Assembly (NCBI GenBank): GCA_947457325.1
Contig: CANGVU010000030.1
Coordinates: forward strand, 1-8,617
Reading direction: 5' to 3'
DNA: 8,617 nucleotides
Source of the DNA: Flavobacteriales bacterium
GTDB taxonomy: Bacteria; Bacteroidota; Bacteroidia; Flavobacteriales_D; Sanyastnellaceae
The translations under genes were made by a program, and so were the position numbers. Below, in pieces: positions 1-6,065 of this stretch. The notes below the pieces were generated by a model, which was given only the letters and a program-made list of their open reading frames with translations, did no database searches and had not been told where the DNA came from. The first letter of the stretch is position 1. The number at the start of each line of letters is the position of its first letter.

Positions 1-3000
1 ACAGCTACTGCAACATCGGGGATGAGTTTGACAACCGGAACAAGTAATGGTTTTAATGTTTCTTCAGCAGCTGCCAATGATTGCGCCGGTGTACCAGGTG
101 GTACTGCATTACCAGGAACATCTTGTGATGATGCCAATGCTTGCACCATCAATGATGTTTGGTCTGCCTCATGCGTTTGCGCTGGCACTGTTCAAGATAC
201 GGATGGCGATGGAACATGTGATGCAACAGATGATTGTGACAATGATCCCAATAAAATTTTGGCTGGAACTTGCGGATGTGGGAATGTAGAAGTAGGGCAA
301 TCTTGTAACGACAACAATGCGTGTACATTGAATGACGTAGTCACCTCTTGTGGGGTTTGCGCAGGAACTCCCGCATTAGATACGGACAATGATGGTACTT
401 GCGATTTAACAGATGAGTGTGACAATGACCCCACTAAAATTTTGGCTGGAGCATGCGGCTGCGGTAACGCGGAACCCACAACTGCATGTGATGATTCCAA
501 CCCCTTGACCACCAACGACGCCATCAATGGATCTTGTGTGTGTGTTGGATTGTACCCTTCCATCTACTATGATTTTGCAACTGCAGCTTTTACCACCAAT
601 ACCATCAGTAATTTGGCCGCTACTTCAGTGGTAAGAGGAAACAACAATGGAACTACCAACGGATTGTTGAACACTTCTGTTGCTTCAAGCGGTTATTCAG
701 GTGCTTCTGCTGGAAACAACGCGGGTGCTGCCGCTCGTATTGGAGTTTTGGATTTAACGCCATCTTCAGGTAGCGCATATTTTGAATTCACTTTGGATGC
801 TGATTTGAATTATGCGTTCACCATGACGGAAATTGCCCTGGGAACACGCAGCACAGGAACAGGTCCACAGTCCATTGCTTTACGCTCAAGTGCAGATGGA
901 TATATTGCCGATTTAGCGACAGTAACGGTTTTGGCAAATTCAGTTTGGACAAAGAAATCTCTGGTTTTGACCAATTTCACCACCATTCCGGGCGCCAATG
1001 TAACGTACCGTTTGTACGGATACGGCGGTTCAGGTTCTGCAGCAATCAATACTTCCAATTGGAGAATTGATGACTTGAATATCTTTGGTTTTACAACCTT
1101 CACTCCTCCGGTATCAATTGTTCAGTTTTCTGATCCAACACAAAGCGGAACAGAAACTTTACTTTCAGATACCTTGATGATTACGATGGATATAGCCCCT
1201 CAGGCTAATGTTGTAATCACGGTTTCCGATTTGCTTACAGGATCAGCAGCACAAGGTTCTGATTATAATTATTCCACAAGCACTGTGACCTTTACTCCTG
1301 CTGAGACTTATCCAAGCAATAAGTTTATCTTTTTTGGTATAGTGAATGATACAGATGTTGAACCCACAGAGACCATCGTTTTTGGCGCAGCTATTACTTC
1401 TGGTACCGCCACTTTGGGCACTGCTATATTAACCTATTCTTTGAGCAGTGATGATTTGGCTCAATTGGTCATCAACGAGGTGGATTATGATAATGTTGGA
1501 ACTGATAATGCAGAGTGGATTGAGATAAAGAACAACGGTGCAACTGCAGTTGATATCAATGGTTACAAATTGGAATTGGTTAATGGAGGAAACACCCCTG
1601 CAACAGTTTACACGACATTAACATTGGCTTCTACTACAACTTTGATTCAACCAGGAGGATATTTTGTGGTTGGAAATAATGCAGCGATAGCCAATATTAA
1701 TTTGGTAGTGACGCCAACTTCAAATTTGATTCAAAATGGTGCCCCTGATGCCATTGCCTTGAAAGACAACAGCAATAATTTGTTGGATGCTGTGAGTTAT
1801 GAAGGAAATACTGCTGGTGTTTATACAGAAGGAGCCTCTTTGAATACATTGCAGGATGCAGGAATTAACTTGCAGTCTATTGGTCGTTATCCCGATGGTG
1901 CGGATAGCGGTGACAATATGGTTGATTTAATTACATTGTGTGAATCATCACCAGGGGCTGCCAATGTGCCTGGAACCTCATCCTTCTATCAAGATTTAGA
2001 CGGGGATACTTTTGGTAATCCAGATTCTATTTTGGTAGCATGTCTTGCACCGGTTGGATATGTATTGGACAATACAGATTGTTTGGATAGTATTTTCTCG
2101 AGCAATATCAATGGCGATGAAATTTGTGATGGATTGGATAACAACTGTAATTTAACAGTGGATGAAGGGCTTTCATTTGTCAATTATGGACAGGATGCAG
2201 ATACTGATGGTTCGGGATATGCTCCTGTGGCTTATTATAATTCGATTGCTTCTGAAGGTGTAATTGCAAGTGAAATGGAAATACCAGCGCAGACATTCAC
2301 AACGGGTACTTCTTCAGTAATTGGTGTGACAGTTGTTTTACCGTTGGGGACTTGCAAATTGAATGGTCTAACTGGAGCTCAATTGGATATTGTTACAGTT
2401 GATGGGGTGGGTGCTCCTGAAGTGAACAATGTCTTAGGTACTTATCAAGTTCCTGCCAGTAGTATTGTTGGAACACCAGGTTGCGCAGGAACGATCTATG
2501 CTGACGTGGCTTTTTATTTTAATAACCTAACGCTTCAGGCCAACACGATGTATGGTTTGGTTTTGCGTAAATTTGAGGGTGCTGGTGGTGCTTCTGTTTC
2601 TTGGAAAAGGAGCTCAACTCCAACGGATGTATCTAATCCATACCCATCAGGAACGGTTTGGACCAGTATGTCCTTTGGTAGTAACTTGAATATGATGTCT
2701 AATGACAATTTGGATCTTAATTTCCAAGTTTATGAATTGTCAAAGCATGGATTGGCTTGCACCGCTCCGAGTTCAAACTTTGTTGTTTTGGATTTTGCAA
2801 ACTTAGACTGTAACGACAGCAATACCAATGTTTCCCCGTTAGCACAGGAAGTGTGTGACGGAGTGGACAACGATTGCAGCGGTACTGCTGACAATGGTTT
2901 AATTTTCACCGATTATTACAACGATGCAGACGGCGATACTTACGGAGCAGGAACAGCCACCAACGCTTGTCAATCTCCTGGTGCGACTTACGTGACCAAC

Positions 3001-4701
3001 AACACGGATTGTGATGATGCAGCTTCATCGATTAACCCAGGAGCATCAGAGATTTGCGATGGTTTAGACAATGATTGCACCGGTGGTGCAGACAATGGTC
3101 TAACCTTTACCAATTATTACAACGATGCAGACGGTGATACATACGGAGCAGGAACAGCCACCAACGCTTGTCAATCTCCTGGTGCGACTTACGTAACCAA
3201 TAATACTGATTGCAATGATGCTGCAGTGACAGCCTTCCCAGGAGGTACTGAGGTTTGCGGAAACAGCATGGATGAAGATTGTTCAGGTGCTGATTTGGCT
3301 TGCCCCCAAGGTTCTTTTAGTACAGCGATAGCTGTTGCTAACATCGGTCAATTTGGAACAGGCTCTCAATCCACACAAACAGTGAACTTGTCCACAGGAA
3401 CCAACACGGTTCAGTCTCCAGGATTGGGATTGGATAAATGGTTCAGCTTTACGGCTTCTTCAAATGCTATGCGCATAGCAGTAGTGGGTAGCTCTTCTGT
3501 CGCTGATGACAACGACCTAAGTTTATATGAAACTCCAACAGATCCAACAGTTCAATTGATTCCTATTGTTTCAGAGAATGACGTTCATCCTGGTAGCACA
3601 GGTGCCGCTGCAGATGGTGGTAGCGAGACCTTGATCTTTGATCAATTGATTGTAGGTGATGTTTACTACTTGTGTGTGAGAAACAACAACAATACCGCTG
3701 GAAATGTGAGCTTGACGTTGTCGAACTTGAATCCTTCCACAACTGATATTGCATTGTACACCAATGGAACCAACACTTTCACAAGTGCTTGCCAAAACTT
3801 TAAAGTTAAATTCAGACCCAATTCTGGAGGTTATACCATCAACCGTTGGAATAGTGCAGACATCAGTGGTACTCCATCTTGGTCTTATGCCATTCCTGTT
3901 ACAAGCACAGTGGCCTCAACCATCTGTCAGTTGGGTAAAATTGCTCCAGCAAACTTGAGTGGAAGTGCACAAACGATTTATGTTACTGTTGATGTATTGT
4001 ACAACTTGACGGATGCTTTTGGTACGGTCACACCTGCTACAGCAAGAGGTATAGCAGCAGCAAGTTTCCAAATGGCCAATGAAGCTGATTTGAGTGTCCG
4101 TGCTTCGGACCGTTGTGCTGCAGGATTTAAGATGGTGTCATCATCAATAGCGACTAGCCGATCGGTTTGTGGAACCTCTCGTTATGTATGGGAGATGACT
4201 ATGGCCTATCCTCTAGCTTCGTTGCCTTTGGAAGTTCAAGGTCCAGTTGGTGGTTCCAGAATCTTGATGTTGAACGCAGTATCTGGCATATCCAATGGTC
4301 AGCGTTATGATGTTCGTATTGGATCTAAGCACATTGATGGAATAAGTCAATCAGCCTATGGAACAACGCAATGTGTAAAGACCATAGGAGCTGCTGGTAT
4401 GCCAACCATTGAGGAAGAGGTAAACATGTATGAGCGTTCAGAGAATGGCATTACCACAACCATTTATCCTAACCCCAACAATGGACAAACGGTGAACTTT
4501 AGCATCAACGGAATGGATGGTTCTTTGAATTTGAAAGTAACAGATGCTACAGGTCGTGGCGTATACAACAACCGTTTCATGGTGGAAGGTGCAATGAATA
4601 CAACCTTGGACTTCGGTCAAACTTTGGCTGACGGAGTGTATATGGTAGAGATGATCCAGAACGGAGAAATGAAAACCATGAGAATGGTAGTGAGTAAGTA
4701 A
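1..4701 (+). CDS. Giant T9SS-secreted modular surface protein, 5'-truncated
   Basis: The frame is open from base 1 with no signal peptide, so the true start lies upstream and the first ATG (22) is internal; 1566 codons are visible. Numbering from that ATG, the order is: Cys/Asp-rich repeats (31-178), a jelly-roll-like beta-sandwich (about 180-357), a Calx-beta-like domain (362-478, with DTDVEPTETIVF), a lamin-tail domain (479-648, with LVINEVDYD, EWIEIKN and QPGGYFVVG), four MopE-type repeats with ExCDGxDNDC cores (655-1094, the second interrupted by a beta domain at about 735-906), a PPC-like sandwich (1095-1236), an unassigned module (1238-1460) and a type A T9SS sorting domain (1478-1559, starting IYPNPNNGQ and ending MRMVVSK). 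Such proteins cross the outer membrane through the T9SS and are usually anchored on the surface or released. Asp-rich loops and Calx-beta suggest Ca2+-stabilised folding. I see no catalytic domain. Adhesion or matrix binding is plausible, but a nuclease or protease domain could lie upstream. Family assignment is firm; function is unknown. Confidence 0.9.
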   Translation, partial: TATATSGMSLTTGTSNGFNVSSAAANDCAGVPGGTALPGTSCDDANACTINDVWSASCVCAGTVQDTDGDGTCDATDDCDNDPNKILAGTCGCGNVEVGQSCNDNNACTLNDVVTSCGVCAGTPALDTDNDGTCDLTDECDNDPTKILAGACGCGNAEPTTACDDSNPLTTNDAINGSCVCVGLYPSIYYDFATAAFTTNTISNLAATSVVRGNNNGTTNGLLNTSVASSGYSGASAGNNAGAAARIGVLDLTPSSGSAYFEFTLDADLNYAFTMTEIALGTRSTGTGPQSIALRSSADGYIADLATVTVLANSVWTKKSLVLTNFTTIPGANVTYRLYGYGGSGSAAINTSNWRIDDLNIFGFTTFTPPVSIVQFSDPTQSGTETLLSDTLMITMDIAPQANVVITVSDLLTGSAAQGSDYNYSTSTVTFTPAETYPSNKFIFFGIVNDTDVEPTETIVFGAAITSGTATLGTAILTYSLSSDDLAQLVINEVDYDNVGTDNAEWIEIKNNGATAVDINGYKLELVNGGNTPATVYTTLTLASTTTLIQPGGYFVVGNNAAIANINLVVTPTSNLIQNGAPDAIALKDNSNNLLDAVSYEGNTAGVYTEGASLNTLQDAGINLQSIGRYPDGADSGDNMVDLITLCESSPGAANVPGTSSFYQDLDGDTFGNPDSILVACLAPVGYVLDNTDCLDSIFSSNINGDEICDGLDNNCNLTVDEGLSFVNYGQDADTDGSGYAPVAYYNSIASEGVIASEMEIPAQTFTTGTSSVIGVTVVLPLGTCKLNGLTGAQLDIVTVDGVGAPEVNNVLGTYQVPASSIVGTPGCAGTIYADVAFYFNNLTLQANTMYGLVLRKFEGAGGASVSWKRSSTPTDVSNPYPSGTVWTSMSFGSNLNMMSNDNLDLNFQVYELSKHGLACTAPSSNFVVLDFANLDCNDSNTNVSPLAQEVCDGVDNDCSGTADNGLIFTDYYNDADGDTYGAGTATNACQSPGATYVTNNTDCDDAASSINPGASEICDGLDNDCTGGADNGLTFTNYYNDADGDTYGAGTATNACQSPGATYVTNNTDCNDAAVTAFPGGTEVCGNSMDEDCSGADLACPQGSFSTAIAVANIGQFGTGSQSTQTVNLSTGTNTVQSPGLGLDKWFSFTASSNAMRIAVVGSSSVADDNDLSLYETPTDPTVQLIPIVSENDVHPGSTGAAADGGSETLIFDQLIVGDVYYLCVRNNNNTAGNVSLTLSNLNPSTTDIALYTNGTNTFTSACQNFKVKFRPNSGGYTINRWNSADISGTPSWSYAIPVTSTVASTICQLGKIAPANLSGSAQTIYVTVDVLYNLTDAFGTVTPATARGIAAASFQMANEADLSVRASDRCAAGFKMVSSSIATSRSVCGTSRYVWEMTMAYPLASLPLEVQGPVGGSRILMLNAVSGISNGQRYDVRIGSKHIDGISQSAYGTTQCVKTIGAAGMPTIEEEVNMYERSENGITTTIYPNPNNGQTVNFSINGMDGSLNLKVTDATGRGVYNNRFMVEGAMNTTLDFGQTLADGVYMVEMIQNGEMKTMRMVVSK
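112..555 (+). repeat. Tandem Cys-rich Asp-loop repeats, two full units plus a partial third
   Basis: Unit 1 (112-291, 60 codons) and unit 2 (292-474, 61 codons) share the pattern SCxDxNACTxNDV, a C-x-CAGT segment, DTDxDGTCDxTDxCDNDP and KILAGxCGCGN. Unit 3 (475-555) keeps only the first half (ACDDSN...NDAINGSCVCVG) and then runs into a beta-sandwich. The DxDxDGxxD loop resembles thrombospondin type 3 or EF-hand-like Ca2+ sites, and the paired Cys suggest disulfides in an exported protein. The DNA copies differ at many synonymous sites, so the duplication is not recent. The repeat is clear by eye; the metal-binding role is inferred from the motif. Confidence 0.8.
1981..3303 (+). repeat. Four MopE-type Asp/Cys repeats, the second split by a nested domain
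   Basis: The repeat is Y-x-D-x-DGDxxG, a Cys-Pro segment, a TDCDD-like turn, then ExCDGxDNDC and D-x-GL. Copies lie at about 1984-2172, 2173-2901, 2902-3102 and 3103-3303. Copy 1 has DLDGDTFG and EICDGLDNNC. Copy 2 begins with YGQDADTDGSGYA and ends with EVCDGVDNDC, but about 170 codons (about 2224-2739) of unrelated beta-rich sequence lie between the halves. Copies 3 and 4 are both 67 codons; copy 4 has a degenerate core (EVCGNSMDEDC) that closes the array. This repeat family is named after the methanotroph copper protein MopE; metal binding in this protein is not shown. The acidic loops make Ca2+ binding more likely than copper. Confidence 0.82.
2941..3194 (+). repeat. Exact 53-bp direct repeat inside MopE copies 3 and 4
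   Basis: The 53 bases at 2941-2993 recur without a mismatch at 3142-3194, an offset of 201 bp, which equals one 67-codon repeat unit. Flanking parts of the two units are similar but carry synonymous and replacement changes. This fits a recent unit duplication or gene conversion inside the gene. Confidence 0.9.
4453..4698 (+). other. Type A T9SS C-terminal sorting domain (coding segment)
   Basis: The last 82 codons encode the Por-type C-terminal signal: TTTIYPNPNNGQ, a beta strand (VNFSI), LNLKVTDATGRGVY, a hydrophobic segment ending LADGVYMVEM and the terminal MRMVVSK. In Bacteroidota this domain targets a protein to the type IX translocon and is normally cleaved by the PorU sortase during export. 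It indicates an extracellular destination and confirms that the C-terminus is complete. Confidence 0.93.
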
Positions 4702-4719
4702 GGATAACATATTGGATGC

Positions 4720-4749
4720 AAAAGCCCTTCCAATTGGAAGGGCTTTTTT
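4720..4749. terminator. Rho-independent terminator shared by two convergent genes
   Basis: A 12-bp perfect stem (4720-4731 with 4736-4747) with the core GCCCTTCC/GGAAGGGC and a 4-base AATT loop is followed by a run of six T (4744-4749). It starts 18 bases after the stop of the surface-protein gene. The left arm begins with four A, so the opposite strand also reads stem then TTTT, and it lies 43 bases past the clpX stop. It can therefore serve both genes, though the T run is better for the plus strand. Confidence 0.88.
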
Positions 4750-4790
4750 CTTTGCCGTGAAATATGTTGTTTTATATTACAAGGTACAAT

Positions 4791-6014
4791 TTATGCTGCA
4801 TTATCCAATAAGCCCGACTTGGCAAATTGTTTCTTGGCATAGTCTACATTGACCTTTACTTCTTTTTCATCAGGCTTAGAGGGTAATTCAAACATCATTT
4901 CATTCATGATGGCTTCACAAATAGAACGCAATCCTCTGGCTCCTAGTTTATATTCCAAAGCTTTTTCTACAATGAAATCTATGGCCTTTTTATCAAATGA
5001 AATTCTGACCCCATCCATTTCAAATAACTTGACGTACTGTTTGATTAAGGCATTTTTTGGCTCTGTCAAAATTCTTCTCAATGCCTCTGCATCTAGCGGT
5101 TCCAAGTAACTTAAAACAGGGAAACGACCAATCAATTCAGGAATCAAACCAAAGGATTTTAAATCCAACGGAGTAATGTATTTTAAAAAGTGATGACTGT
5201 CTTTGGCTTTCGTTGCATTGCTAAATCCAATGGCAGTGGTGTTGATGCGTCGAGCAATCATTTTATCAATACCATCAAAAGCACCTCCACAAATAAATAA
5301 AATGTTTTTGGTATCAATTTGTACCAATTTTTGCTCAGGATGTTTCCTACCTCCTTGAGGAGGAACACCAACGGTACTGCCTTCTAACAATTTTAATAAT
5401 CCTTGCTGTACGCCTTCTCCGCTGACATCTCTGGTAATACTTGGATTATCGCTTTTTCGCGCAATCTTGTCAATTTCATCAATGAAAACAATGCCGCGTT
5501 CTGCACGTTGTACATCAAAGTCTGCATTTTGCAACAGTTTAGAAAGTATACTCTCTACATCCTCTCCGACATATCCCGCCTCTGTGAGCACTGTCGCATC
5601 GGCAATGGCAAATGGCACGTTCAATATTTTAGCAATGGTCTTGGCCAATAGCGTTTTTCCCGTACCGGTTTCTCCTACTAAAATGACGTTGGATTTTTCA
5701 ATTTCAATTTCATCGGATTTCGATTTTGTTGCTTTTTGTGACAACCTTTTGTAGTGGTTGTAAACGGCAACACTCAGAACTTTCTTTGCATCTTCTTGTC
5801 CAATGATGTACTCGTCCAAATGTTTTTTGATTTCTGTCGGCTTGTAGTTTTTAAAAGCAACAGGTTTTTCCGTTTTTTCCTCCTTCACATCCTCTGCGAT
5901 GATGCGATGTGCTTGCTGAGCACAATCATTGCAAATGTGTCCATGCAATCCTGCAATGAGCATTTTTACTTCATCTTCTTTTCTACCGCAAAAGGAACAG
6001 TTTACATTTTTCAT
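4791..6014 (-). CDS. clpX: ATP-dependent Clp protease ATP-binding subunit ClpX
   Basis: AAA+ unfoldase that recognises tagged or damaged proteins, unfolds them with ATP and threads them into the ClpP chamber in the cytosol. From the ATG at 6014 it has 407 residues, normal for ClpX. It has the N-terminal zinc-binding domain (C6, C9, C28, C31), Walker A GETGTGKT (114-121), the GYVG pore loop (147-150), Walker B IVFIDEID (175-182), the second pore-loop region near [10 protein letters not shown] (196-205), the RKH loop (223-225), the IGF tripeptide that docks on ClpP (262-264), the arginine-finger region [10 protein letters not shown] (290-299) and sensor 2 GAR (358-360). No key residue is missing. 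An in-frame TTG two codons upstream (6020) is possible, but ATG is preferred because the next residues already match the usual ClpX beginning. It lies 37 bases after priA on the same strand, with a candidate promoter in the gap. It is convergent with the surface-protein gene. Confidence 0.98.
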   Translation of the reverse strand: MKNVNCSFCGRKEDEVKMLIAGLHGHICNDCAQQAHRIIAEDVKEEKTEKPVAFKNYKPTEIKKHLDEYIIGQEDAKKVLSVAVYNHYKRLSQKATKSKSDEIEIEKSNVILVGETGTGKTLLAKTIAKILNVPFAIADATVLTEAGYVGEDVESILSKLLQNADFDVQRAERGIVFIDEIDKIARKSDNPSITRDVSGEGVQQGLLKLLEGSTVGVPPQGGRKHPEQKLVQIDTKNILFICGGAFDGIDKMIARRINTTAIGFSNATKAKDSHHFLKYITPLDLKSFGLIPELIGRFPVLSYLEPLDAEALRRILTEPKNALIKQYVKLFEMDGVRISFDKKAIDFIVEKALEYKLGARGLRSICEAIMNEMMFELPSKPDEKEVKVNVDYAKKQFAKSGLLDNAA

Positions 6015-6030
6015 AATCAAAATTGGACTG

Positions 6031-6065
6031 CAAAGATACTAATGGAATGGACTATTGTGGGTCAA
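6031..6065 (-). promoter_or_regulatory. Candidate Bacteroidota-type promoter for clpX
   Basis: On the minus strand, TATCTTTG (6031-6038) is a perfect match to the Bacteroidota -7 element TAnnTTTG, in the priA-clpX gap. A TTG at 6063-6065, inside the last codons of priA, could be the -33 element, but the 24-base spacing is slightly longer than usual. A start about six bases after the -7 element would give a leader of roughly 10 bases before the ATG. The -7 match is seen directly; promoter activity is inferred. Confidence 0.45.

Noticed and set aside
22..24. ATG at 22 as the start of the giant gene
   Set aside because: The frame is open upstream to base 1, there is no signal peptide after this ATG although the protein carries a secretion sorting domain, and the ATG lies in low-complexity sequence. 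The start is outside the window.
192..563. Minus-strand open frame of 123 codons opposite the Cys-rich repeats
   Set aside because: Its internal repeats simply mirror the tandem repeats of the plus-strand gene. No independent start signal or motif is seen.
2941..3194. Repeat array as a CRISPR or mobile-element footprint
   Set aside because: There are only two long in-frame copies with a period equal to a protein repeat, and no palindrome, spacers, inverted ends or target-site duplication. It is an internal gene duplication.
5467..5754. Plus-strand open frame of 95 codons opposite clpX
   Set aside because: It lies wholly within the intact clpX gene, shows no family motif, and its composition is that of antisense to AAA+ coding sequence.
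6018..6020. TTG start for clpX
   Set aside because: It adds only two residues (M-I) before a good ATG at 6014 and sits almost at the predicted transcript start. ATG is the simpler choice, though TTG cannot be excluded.
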